A DNA stretch of 37,478 bases from Bacteriovoracaceae bacterium (lineage in GTDB: Bacteria; Bdellovibrionota; Bacteriovoracia; Bacteriovoracales; Bacteriovoracaceae), in assembly GCA_947448205.1 (NCBI GenBank), contig CANFNL010000006.1, positions 1 through 37,478 of the forward strand, given 5' to 3'. Positions 13,767-21,261 of the stretch are shown here, piece by piece (positions within the stretch are counted from its first letter, which is position 1; every line of letters starts with the position of its first letter). The translations under genes were made by a program, and so were the position numbers. The notes under the pieces were generated by a model. It did no database searches. It was not told the DNA's origin and saw only the letters and a program-made list of their open reading frames with translations.

Positions 13767-15275
13767 TTATCTATTCTTTTTATCAGATATTGGCTCATTA
13801 GCAGCCCAAGAGTCAAAACCTTGAGCATTTATTTTTTCTATTGTTATTTTTACTAGTTCATTATCCTTTATGTTTTGTCCCATAAAAATCAAGCGCTGAT
13901 AAATACCTTTTGATTTATCAGTGTTGGCTTTTCCTGAAAACGAACGAAAAAATTGACCTCTTCCCATCTGGGCCAATGTAAAATTATGACTGGATATTTC
14001 ACACGGACAGAAATTAGCGATGTTGAAAGGGAGCTCTATTCCCACTCCGCATAAGGCAAGCTCGGTCAACCTACAAGGAGAGTGAAAAGTTAGGCGGCTA
14101 TAGGGGGAGTGCTTGTTGAAAAAAATTTTTTTCTCATCAGTTTGCTGATTTTGAGGTAATTTTTTTTCTAGTTTGGATATCATTGATTCAAGCAAGTCTA
14201 ATTCAATTATTTTTGGAGAGTGCATGATATTGGGATAATTTTTTTTAAACTCATCCAAATCATAAATGTCACTAGAGGAGTATGTGATACAAAAACAAAA
14301 ATGATTTTGCATATAAGATTTAAGTGCATCAAATTTAGATTTATTTTTTTGAATCAAATCTCTGTTTATCAATAAGAGATGAGGCATTTGATATTCGAGA
14401 ACTTCTTGAAAATCTTCCAAATGAGAATAGCCACGTGCACAGTAGCGCTTATCTGTTTTTATCATTTGCTTAATTTCATTGCGGTAATTGGCATCTGATT
14501 CAAAGTAGACTAATTTAATGGGCTTATGTTTGGAAATCTCATGGTTGTTTTCAATCCACGCCGATAATTTTTTAGCGTCTTTAACTCTGTCTTTACTTTC
14601 GATTTTGCATAGGAGGCTATTGGAGTATTGATAGTAACGTCCAACCTTATTTTTTTCGATACACTCGAGTTTTAAATTTTTAATTTCTAATTCTTCAAAT
14701 AGAGTATTTCTTATTTCGATACTCTGCCCAGGATTTAAATTGATATTGGTTTCTACTAAACATTGATTTTCAGATATCCAGCCTATTCGACCATAACTTG
14801 TGAACTCTGCTGGTGCCAAAAAAGGCACTGGTTTATAATCAAAGATGAGAGGCTCAGGTGATTTATAAGTTAAAAACCACTTAATCAGACTTGCAAAAAA
14901 TTTTGGAGAAGGACTAAAACCTCGTCCACGGTAGAGAACTTGTCCGGCCCCTGCAATTAAAAGTGATTTTTTAAAGTCACTTGAAATATCAGAAGTCATA
15001 ACGATAAAGAGAGTATTTCTGGCGAAGACGTGATTGCGCATCCTTCCGATGAAGATTTCCGGAAGTAGGGATTTATCATCACCATTTATGATAACTATTT
15101 GTGGCAGTTCTTGGAGAATATATTTTTCACCAACATCGATGCTTTGAATATGCTTGAGGGGAATTTCATCTTGTAAGAGAGCATTGCTCACAAACCAAAA
15201 AAGCTCAGGACCTTGATCTAGAACGGCTATGCTCATATCATAATTAAACACCCAAAAAGAATTTGGGTCAAACAT
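13767..15275 (-). CDS. multidomain protein with receiver-like and PilZ-like parts
   Basis: This encodes 502 aa with no signal or membrane helix. By pattern I see a receiver-like alpha/beta domain (about 13-125: IAVLDQGPELFWFV, PQIVIINGD, NTLFIVMTS) and a beta-rich PilZ-like part (about 160-235: GRIGWISENQCLVETNINLNPGQ). A second receiver-like domain follows (about 250-365: KLVYFESDANYRNEI, MPHLLLINRD, HFCFCITYSSS), then a second PilZ-like part (about 385-480: SPCRLTELALCGVGIELPF). Neither receiver has the normal acidic pair plus phospho-Asp and Lys, so both look degenerate. No RxxxR-type c-di-GMP motif is evident. It may be a signalling scaffold in the glutaminase/MscS/Usp block. Its domain calls are by eye only. 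Confidence 0.55.
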   Translation of the reverse strand: MFDPNSFWVFNYDMSIAVLDQGPELFWFVSNALLQDEIPLKHIQSIDVGEKYILQELPQIVIINGDDKSLLPEIFIGRMRNHVFARNTLFIVMTSDISSDFKKSLLIAGAGQVLYRGRGFSPSPKFFASLIKWFLTYKSPEPLIFDYKPVPFLAPAEFTSYGRIGWISENQCLVETNINLNPGQSIEIRNTLFEELEIKNLKLECIEKNKVGRYYQYSNSLLCKIESKDRVKDAKKLSAWIENNHEISKHKPIKLVYFESDANYRNEIKQMIKTDKRYCARGYSHLEDFQEVLEYQMPHLLLINRDLIQKNKSKFDALKSYMQNHFCFCITYSSSDIYDLDEFKKNYPNIMHSPKIIELDLLESMISKLEKKLPQNQQTDEKKIFFNKHSPYSRLTFHSPCRLTELALCGVGIELPFNIANFCPCEISSHNFTLAQMGRGQFFRSFSGKANTDKSKGIYQRLIFMGQNIKDNELVKITIEKINAQGFDSWAANEPISDKKNR

Positions 15276-15309
15276 ATTGACTACTCTTGTCTCAAAAAGG
15301 GGGCTGAAA

Positions 15310-15756
15310 TTATTTTTTAGGTCTTAAAACAAGGATATCGCAAGGAGAATACTTGCAAAGGAAATCGGTAAGGGAGCTGGAGAAAAAACCCTCAATACCA
15401 TGTTTTCCCCTGGTCGCCACAACGCTTAAATCTGCATCGACCTCTTTAAGGTAAGAGATTATTTTTTCTTCTCGAGAATGAGAAAAGTAGCATTTAAGTT
15501 GGACATTTATAGGTTTGATACCAATATCTTTTGATAATTGATCAAGCATTTTAAGTGTACTAGCTTCAATATCTGGATACTGAACTTCTGTTGGGAAAAT
15601 AATAGGAACTAGGTCTGCATTGTAGATATGAATTTCGAAAATATGAACTAGGTGTATTTTGGCGTTTTCAAAGAGTATATTGTGCTGAAGCTTTTTAAGT
15701 GTCTCAAGACTCTCTTGGTTTAGGTCTACACAAACAACGATATTTTTATTTTTCAC
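15310..15756 (-). CDS. universal stress protein (UspA family), GTG start
   Basis: This encodes 148 aa from a GTG, chosen because TGGAGG lies 6 bases before it; the longer ATG frame (to 15789) would translate the ribosome site. The Rossmann-like fold is seen in NIVVCVDLNQESLETLKKL, KIHLVHIFE, the central ADLSVVATRGKHG (about 106-118) and the final PCDILVLRPKK. The nucleotide loop reads GKHGIEGFFSSS, shorter than the G-2x-G-9x-G(S/T) of ATP-binding members, so ATP binding is uncertain. It lies 61 bp after the MscS gene and 34 bp before the receiver/PilZ-like gene, on the same strand. Usp proteins are commonly induced by stasis or energy loss. Confidence 0.85.
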   Translation of the reverse strand: MKNKNIVVCVDLNQESLETLKKLQHNILFENAKIHLVHIFEIHIYNADLVPIIFPTEVQYPDIEASTLKMLDQLSKDIGIKPINVQLKCYFSHSREEKIISYLKEVDADLSVVATRGKHGIEGFFSSSLTDFLCKYSPCDILVLRPKK

Positions 15757-15817
15757 AGAATACCTCCACTGAATTATTAATCTATTCAATATCAGTTAAT
15801 GGTGAAAGATAAATACT

Positions 15818-16870
15818 TTAATCTTCTGAATCAGAATTGATTAAATTAATGACAGGGTTTGCGAGTGATAAATTGTATTTTCTTATATGATCCATAATTT
15901 GATTTATAACCTGATCCCCAGTTCTATAACGGGTTCCATAATCTTTAAGGGAATAAAAAACTTTAAGGCAGATCCAAGAATCTGTAACTTCAGTAATCAG
16001 TGTCCGAGGAGGAGGTTCACTAACGATTTCTGGAATATTGGCCAGTCCTTCCAGTAAGGCTTTTCTGGCCAGTGGTATTGAGGCATCTAGCTTAAAGCGA
16101 AACATTTGATTAAGACGTGCAGGTTTTTGTAGATGAGAAAAATTGATAAGCTGACTTTGAGCAATCAATTTATTTGGGATTAAAATTAGTTCATCAGCAA
16201 AACCCATAAGTGTTGTGGCCCGCCAACTTATTTCTTGAACTTGTCCATTCCATTTCTCAGAAGCACAATGAATTTCAACCCAATCGCCAATCTTAAATGG
16301 TCTATCAATTTGCAAGGCAACCCCTGAAAATAAATTTCCTAAAGTATCTTGAAGCGCTAACCCCATCACTAAAGAGAAGACAGCAGAAGTTGCTAAAACT
16401 GCGGCCAATTGAAAACCAAAAACATCTGCTGCCAGCCAACTGATAATGATAAGGGAAAATGCCAAGGTAAACATATTGGCCAATAATCTTGGAACACCAA
16501 CACTCATGTTCATAAAAAATAAATAGAGATAAACATAGATCTGGGCCAGTTTTACGAGAGAAATAACGCCAAAGATAAGGGCAAATAAACTTAGATAGCT
16601 TGAAAATTTTACAAGTGTGTACTCATTATTTGTTTGGTAGGCATTTTTAAAAACAAACCAATGAATCGCCGCAAGCACTGTAGTCATAGCGAGATGAATG
16701 AGTGTTTTCTTAAAGCGATCTCTTAAATTAGCATGTCTCTTGTCACTTATTCTTGTTAAAAATATTTTATAAAAAAGAAAAGCCAATGGTAGTAACACCC
16801 AAAAGAGGATGAAAGTTTCAGATTGAATTAAGAATTGAATCTTTTCTACAGGAATCCATTGATCGTGCAT
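15818..16870 (-). CDS. MscS-type mechanosensitive ion channel
   Basis: This encodes 350 aa, somewhat longer than E. coli MscS (286), with about five membrane helices. The pore helix and gate are clear: FGFQLAAVLATSAVFSLVMG (about 151-170), then LALQDTLGNLFSGV, then the beta domain start PFKIGDWVEI (191-200) and QVQEISWRATTL. In MscS channels this unit opens under membrane tension and releases small solutes. The ATG overlaps the TAA of the glutaminase gene (TAATG), so translation is coupled. Because the upstream gene produces glutamate, a major osmolyte, an osmotic pairing is attractive but inferred. Confidence 0.87.
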   Translation of the reverse strand: MHDQWIPVEKIQFLIQSETFILFWVLLPLAFLFYKIFLTRISDKRHANLRDRFKKTLIHLAMTTVLAAIHWFVFKNAYQTNNEYTLVKFSSYLSLFALIFGVISLVKLAQIYVYLYLFFMNMSVGVPRLLANMFTLAFSLIIISWLAADVFGFQLAAVLATSAVFSLVMGLALQDTLGNLFSGVALQIDRPFKIGDWVEIHCASEKWNGQVQEISWRATTLMGFADELILIPNKLIAQSQLINFSHLQKPARLNQMFRFKLDASIPLARKALLEGLANIPEIVSEPPPRTLITEVTDSWICLKVFYSLKDYGTRYRTGDQVINQIMDHIRKYNLSLANPVINLINSDSED

Positions 16871-17823
16871 TATTTTTCTCCGCTAGAAAAAATACTTAGT
16901 GAATACTTTGAAGACAGATCTTGAAAAACTTTAAGCGCACGGACTGAGTGTCCACGCTCGTCTATTAGTGGGGAAAAAACGGCTATACCCATCACTCCAG
17001 GAAGTGCGGCAAGAACTCCGCCACTAACCCCACTCTTAGCTGGTAAGCCGACGCTGTAAGCCCACTGGCCAGTAGAGTCGTACATGCCACAAGTAAACAT
17101 TAAACTTAGAATATCCCGCGAAGTATCACTTGATAAAATTTGCTCTTTGTTGTGAGGGTGAACTCCATTATTTGCCAAAGTTGCTGCAAGAGTTGAAAGA
17201 TCTTGGGTATTAACTAAAATTGAGCATTGTTTAAAATATAGATCGAGCGACTCTTCAATATTTTCTTCTTCAATAATGCCAAAATGCTTCAGTAAATGAG
17301 CGATAGCACGGTTGCGATGCGCAGTTTTTTTTTCTGATAAGAAAACATTTTCATCAATCGTGAGATTATGTCCTACATATTTTTCAAAGAGGGAAACAAT
17401 TTTTTTAAGTCTTTCCTCAAAATTTTTGCCTGCAACTAAGCTGCTAACGGCTATAGCTCCAGAGTTAATCATGGGATTATAGGGTCTGTGAGATTGCTCT
17501 TCTAATTCTATTATGGAATTAAAAGCATCTCCGGTTGGCTCGACTCCAACTTTAGAGAGCATTTTTTCTCTTCCGATTTCTTCGAGGACATAACCATAGA
17601 CAAAAGGTTTAGAAGTTGACTGCAGAGTGAAGTTGTGTTCAAAATCTCCAACTTTAAAAACCTGGCCGTCTACTGTGGTGACAACGATCGCAAAATGATC
17701 TTTCGAGGCTTTTGCCAATTCTGGAATATAGTCAGCTGTTTTGCCAGCGTTAAGAGGTAAATATTTTTGGTAAAGCTCTTCAATATATTTTTGAATAGAG
17801 CCGGTATGAAATACTTTTTTCAA
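16870..17823 (-). CDS. glsA: glutaminase A (serine beta-lactamase-like fold)
   Basis: This encodes 317 aa, the usual length. The enzyme deamidates glutamine to glutamate and ammonia in the cytosol. The catalytic S-x-x-K is S69-T-S-K72 in LQSTSKPF; further family marks are NPMINSGAI (about 115-123), the VFLSEKKTAHRNRAIAHLL stretch, and the GVSGGVLAALPG glycine loop near residue 270. The start is a TTG that overlaps the TGA of the CDF gene (TTGA), with GAGGA 6 bases before it, so translation depends on the upstream gene. Its stop overlaps the MscS start. It may supply glutamate for osmoprotection or acid resistance, as in other bacteria where glsA accompanies acid or osmotic stress genes. Confidence 0.92.
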   Translation of the reverse strand: MKKVFHTGSIQKYIEELYQKYLPLNAGKTADYIPELAKASKDHFAIVVTTVDGQVFKVGDFEHNFTLQSTSKPFVYGYVLEEIGREKMLSKVGVEPTGDAFNSIIELEEQSHRPYNPMINSGAIAVSSLVAGKNFEERLKKIVSLFEKYVGHNLTIDENVFLSEKKTAHRNRAIAHLLKHFGIIEEENIEESLDLYFKQCSILVNTQDLSTLAATLANNGVHPHNKEQILSSDTSRDILSLMFTCGMYDSTGQWAYSVGLPAKSGVSGGVLAALPGVMGIAVFSPLIDERGHSVRALKVFQDLSSKYSLSIFSSGEK

Positions 17824-18752
17824 ATAACATCCTCAGGTTTTAAGTGACATTCAAAATGTTCTTCTAAAAATTCAAATTGAATTGTAGGGTGATTAATTTT
17901 AAAATTCTCATTAAGATATTGTGAAATTTGAGTAATTTTTTTATTGTTGAGTCTATTAGTTTTGACTGTTAGGTGTACACTAAGCGCTGTCTCTGTAGTG
18001 CTCATCGCCCAAATGTGCAGGTCGTGAACTTCATGAATATCTTCTAAATTTTCAAAATATTTTTTCACTGTTATAGGGTTAATTCCAGTTGGGACTGCAT
18101 CCATAGATAATAAAAATGAGTCTTTTAAAAGATCCCAAGTACTGTAGATAATAAAAAAAGAAATAATTAAACTAATAATAGGATCAAGCCAAAACCAAGA
18201 AGTTTTAGAAATAACCAAAGCTGAAATGACCACTCCCAATGACAAGAGGGCGTCTGCGGCCATATGAAGATATGCTCCGCGGATATTTAAGTCGTGATTT
18301 TTATCCTTAAAAAAAAGCATGGCCGTTAGCGAGTTAATGACAATTCCAATACCAGCAACAATCATAACAGTTTGGGACTCGATAGGGTTTGGATTCCAAA
18401 GCCGGTGAAGGGCTTCCCAGATAATAATGCCAACTACAATTAATAAAATAATAGCGTTAAAAAGAGCAGAAATTATTGAGGATTTTCTTAATCCAAACGT
18501 AAATTGAGTAGTTGGTTTTTTTGTCGATAGCCAAAAAGCTCCCCAAGCTAAAAATAATCCTGCAACATCACTTAAATTATGTCCAGCATCAGCGATTAGA
18601 GATAGCGAATGAGAGAAGTATCCATAAAAAGCTTCGATGCAGACAAAGAAAAAATTTAAAGTAATGCCAATTATAAAAGCATTATTATAATTGCTAGTCC
18701 TTGAATGATGGTGGTGGTGATGCGAGTGATTGCAATGTTGATGTTCAGACAT
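17820..18752 (-). CDS. cation diffusion facilitator (zinc/cobalt/cadmium exporter)
   Basis: This encodes 310 aa with six membrane helices and a cytoplasmic C-terminal domain. The His-rich N-terminus (HCNHSHHHHHHSR, residues 6-18) resembles CzcD/ZitB members. The transport site is H58-x3-D62 in helix 2 (DAGHNLSD) and H163-x3-D167 in helix 5 (HMAADALL), the zinc-type arrangement of CzcD/ZitB proteins. The C-terminal domain ends HPTIQFEFLEEHFECH, also with metal ligands. Metal:proton antiport out of the cytosol is the known family role. It leads the coupled CDF-GlsA-MscS chain and is preceded by a small exported protein. An AAGGGA ribosome site is present. Confidence 0.9.
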   Translation of the reverse strand: MSEHQHCNHSHHHHHHSRTSNYNNAFIIGITLNFFFVCIEAFYGYFSHSLSLIADAGHNLSDVAGLFLAWGAFWLSTKKPTTQFTFGLRKSSIISALFNAIILLIVVGIIIWEALHRLWNPNPIESQTVMIVAGIGIVINSLTAMLFFKDKNHDLNIRGAYLHMAADALLSLGVVISALVISKTSWFWLDPIISLIISFFIIYSTWDLLKDSFLLSMDAVPTGINPITVKKYFENLEDIHEVHDLHIWAMSTTETALSVHLTVKTNRLNNKKITQISQYLNENFKINHPTIQFEFLEEHFECHLKPEDVI

Positions 18753-18773
18753 ATTGTCCCTTTATAAAAAATC

Positions 18774-18953
18774 TTAAGGTTTAAGGCAGCTAAAAATAAC
18801 TTTATAAGCTTCTACATTTTCACAAGCAGCCATATATGGATTGACTGTTTTCCAGATGGGCATACTACTATTTTTAAAGTCGCTGGCAAAAACTGAGGCG
18901 TGGGTTAGTAAAAGAATAAATAAATAGATTTTAAAATTTGGATCATTTCTCAT
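18774..18953 (-). CDS. small exported protein, 59 aa
   Basis: This short frame ends 21 bp before the CDF gene. A signal peptide is clear (hydrophobic YLFILLLTHASVFA, cleavage near residue 23 before SD). The mature part is only about 36 residues, with two cysteines (AACEN and FSCLK) that could pair. The ribosome site is weak, which lowers confidence. Placed before a metal exporter, it could be a periplasmic metal-binding or sensing peptide, but it has few ligand residues, so this is only positional. It shares its upstream region with the divergent efflux operon. Confidence 0.5.
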   Translation of the reverse strand: MRNDPNFKIYLFILLLTHASVFASDFKNSSMPIWKTVNPYMAACENVEAYKVIFSCLKP

Positions 18954-19006
18954 TTTTAAATGTTAACTGCATTGTCTGTAACTTGTCTAATGAAAGCAGC
19001 TCTTTA

Positions 19007-19022
19007 TTAAACAAATGATTAA
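19007..19022. promoter_or_regulatory. operator-like site, copy 1
   Basis: TTAAACAAATGATTAA matches 14 of 16 bases of the perfect palindrome at 19058-19073. It lies 8 bp before the -35 box of the efflux operon, and the two centres are 51 bp apart, close to five helical turns. It is also embedded in an 8-bp inverted repeat, TTTATTAA-N8-TTAATAAA (19004-19027). It is a candidate binding site for the operon's TetR protein. Confidence 0.45.
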
Positions 19023-19030
19023 TAAAATAG

Positions 19031-19058
19031 TTGACGACTCTTTTTTCATCCTTATATT
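19031..19058 (+). promoter_or_regulatory. probable promoter of the efflux operon
   Basis: TTGACG, a 16-bp spacer and TATATT, giving initiation near 19065, within the perfect palindrome. Repressor bound there would block initiation. Confidence 0.55.
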
Positions 19059-19073
19059 TAAACAATTGTTTAA
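19058..19073. promoter_or_regulatory. operator-like site, copy 2 (perfect palindrome)
   Basis: TTAAACAATTGTTTAA is a perfect 16-bp palindrome that covers the expected transcription start. Size, symmetry and position fit a TetR-type operator controlling the operon that encodes the repressor. Confidence 0.55.
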
Positions 19074-19097
19074 TTAATAAGAGAAAGAGGAATTTTT

Positions 19098-20408
19098 ATG
19101 AGTAATACTTGGGCCAAACGTTCTTTGTGCCTACTATTTGTACTTTTAGTTTTTAAAAATGCAATGGCTCAAAGTGATTTAACTTTAGATCAGGCATTAA
19201 AAGAAGGGGTAGAAAATAGTCATGAGTTGAAATCAGCTCAGTCTGCTTTTGAACTAGCCCACTGGAAAAAGCGCGAAGCCCTGGGAAGTTTTTTACCACG
19301 AATAGATATTGTTGCTAATCATGTTTTTGATTTAAAATATCAACAGATTCAAATTTCACCGACTTCTGTTTTTGAAAGCACCTATCCCAAGACATCTTTT
19401 GGAGCACTTGCTTCTTTTAATCTCTTTGATGGTTTTAGATCCAGCTTTAATTATATGGCCGGAATAAAAAATGAAGAAGCAGCTCAGCTGGAATACGAGC
19501 ACAGTAAAATAGCGATTGAAAATGCGATTCGTCTAAAATATTTTCAAGCCCTAGGCGCACAAGTATTAGCAACGGTTGCAGAGGCAAATCTAAAAACGCT
19601 GACAGATCATTTAAAAAAAGCTCAAGATTTATTAAAGCAAGGGGAGCTAACTAAGGTCGATGTTTTAAAAATTCAGGTTCAAGTCGAGCAGGCGATCCCT
19701 GAAAAATTTTCGGCCCAGGATAATGTGTACCTGGCAAGAAAATCACTAGCAGAAGCAATGGGAAGCCAAGACGAGACGAGAGTATTAATTGAAGCACTCC
19801 CCACACCAGATGAAAAATTATTTGATCATTTCGATCTTAATTCCGAAGTGCAATCAATGGGACGATTGGATTTAAAAGCCATGAAAAAAAGGGTTGAGGC
19901 CAGTGAAGTTATCAATAAAAGTGACAGGTCTCAGTGGTTGCCTAAAGTGAATTTAGTAGCGGACTATCAATATTATAATAATAGAAATTTTTCACTTAAC
20001 GAAACTGACAAATTTAGAAATGCTTACTCTTTTGGTATTAATTTTTCTTGGAACGTTTTTGATGGGGGAGTTAGCTACGCTAAATTCAATGAAAGCTATT
20101 ATCAAAAAAAGCAACTTGAAGAGAAGTCTAAAAAAAGCGAAATGAGCTCTGCTAATGATGCAGAATTTTGGAAAAGACGATTTCTCAATAGTGCAGTTCT
20201 CTATTCTGCTAAGTTGCGATCTGTTGTTGCTTCAAAAGAGAGTGTACGCATCTATCAAACAGGTTTAAAAGCCGGAACTAGAACAAGCTCTGATCTTCTT
20301 GATGCTGAATTGGACTTGGCCCGTTCTGAGGCTGGAGTGGTTAAAGCTCAACTCGATGCGATTGAAGCAAAACTTAATTTAGAATTAGCAATTGGAAGGA
20401 GAATATAA
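19098..20408 (+). CDS. TolC-family outer-membrane efflux protein
   Basis: This encodes 436 aa with a signal peptide (cleavage near 24, AMA|QS). The first mature residues, DLTLDQALKEGVENSHELKSA, are the standard opening of outer-membrane efflux proteins. The two repeated helical/barrel halves are visible: long coiled-coil stretches (about 130-215 and 335-430) and membrane-strand parts such as SFNLFDGFRSSFNY and SFGINFSWNVFDGGVSYAKF. It forms the trimeric exit duct of the tripartite pump encoded by the next two genes. AGAGGA precedes ATG. It is first in the operon, two bases before emrA-like. Confidence 0.92.
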   Translation: MSNTWAKRSLCLLFVLLVFKNAMAQSDLTLDQALKEGVENSHELKSAQSAFELAHWKKREALGSFLPRIDIVANHVFDLKYQQIQISPTSVFESTYPKTSFGALASFNLFDGFRSSFNYMAGIKNEEAAQLEYEHSKIAIENAIRLKYFQALGAQVLATVAEANLKTLTDHLKKAQDLLKQGELTKVDVLKIQVQVEQAIPEKFSAQDNVYLARKSLAEAMGSQDETRVLIEALPTPDEKLFDHFDLNSEVQSMGRLDLKAMKKRVEASEVINKSDRSQWLPKVNLVADYQYYNNRNFSLNETDKFRNAYSFGINFSWNVFDGGVSYAKFNESYYQKKQLEEKSKKSEMSSANDAEFWKRRFLNSAVLYSAKLRSVVASKESVRIYQTGLKAGTRTSSDLLDAELDLARSEAGVVKAQLDAIEAKLNLELAIGRRI

Positions 20409-20409
20409 A

Positions 20410-21261
20410 ATGCCATTAAGATTAAAGAAATTAGTTATACCTTTTTTAATATTTATCCTCCTCTTGGGGAGCTACTATGGTTACGACAGTTATTTGCATA
20501 TAACGACAGATAATGCCCAAGTTTCAGCTCACTTTTTAATGATCTCCTCTCGAGTTAACGGCACAATTAGCAAAGTTTTTGTCGAAGAACACCAAAAAGT
20601 TAATGCTGGTGATGTGTTGGCTCAAATCGATACTTCTGATTATTCAAATGCAACTACTGCTGCCAGCGCGATGGTTTCTTCTTTGGTGGCCCGAGTGCAG
20701 GAAGCTAAAGTTAATTATAGTCGCGCTCAAGAACTATACAAAACTCAGGCGATTAGTATGGAGCGCTTTGATAAAGCTCAGGCTGATTTTAAAGATTTAG
20801 AGGCAAAACTTAAGGCTGCCAAGTCTCAAGCTGAGCAAGCTGGTTTAAATGAGTCATACACAAAAATTCTCGCTCCAAGTGATGGAGTGATTGCAAGAAA
20901 ATCTGTCGAGCCGGGACAATTTGTTCCCGCCGGACAACCACTTTTTGGGTTTGTTGCAGAAAAGAAAAGATGGGTTGTAGCTAATTTAAAGGAAACAGAG
21001 CTTAAAGATTTAAAAATTAATCAAGAGGTTGTAATCGAAGTTGATGCGATTGCGCATAAGAAATTTTCTGGCAAGGTTGTAAGTATTGCTCCAAGCACTG
21101 GAGCGGTATTTAGTTTGTTGCCTCCTGATAATGCCACTGGGAATTTTACTAAGGTTGTTCAGCGAGTTCCCGTGAAAATTGATTTAGAAAATTTGTCAGA
21201 TAGTGACATAGATGCTCTGCAGTTAGGACTTTCGGCAGTGGTATCAATCAGGATTCATTAA
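20410..21261 (+). CDS. EmrA/HlyD-type periplasmic adaptor
   Basis: This encodes 283 aa. The start at 20410 follows AAGGAGA by 5 bases; the longer frame from 20392 would translate the ribosome site. One N-terminal membrane helix (about 8-26) anchors the protein; TTDNAQVSAHFLMISSRVNG is a classic EmrA phrase. A lipoyl-like half (KVFVEEHQKVNAGDVLAQID, about 52-71), a short coiled-coil hairpin (about 80-150), the second lipoyl half (APSDGVIARKSVEPGQFV) and a beta-barrel region follow. It bridges the inner-membrane pump and the TolC duct. Its stop overlaps the ATG of the emrB-like gene (TAATG). Confidence 0.92.
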   Translation: MPLRLKKLVIPFLIFILLLGSYYGYDSYLHITTDNAQVSAHFLMISSRVNGTISKVFVEEHQKVNAGDVLAQIDTSDYSNATTAASAMVSSLVARVQEAKVNYSRAQELYKTQAISMERFDKAQADFKDLEAKLKAAKSQAEQAGLNESYTKILAPSDGVIARKSVEPGQFVPAGQPLFGFVAEKKRWVVANLKETELKDLKINQEVVIEVDAIAHKKFSGKVVSIAPSTGAVFSLLPPDNATGNFTKVVQRVPVKIDLENLSDSDIDALQLGLSAVVSIRIH

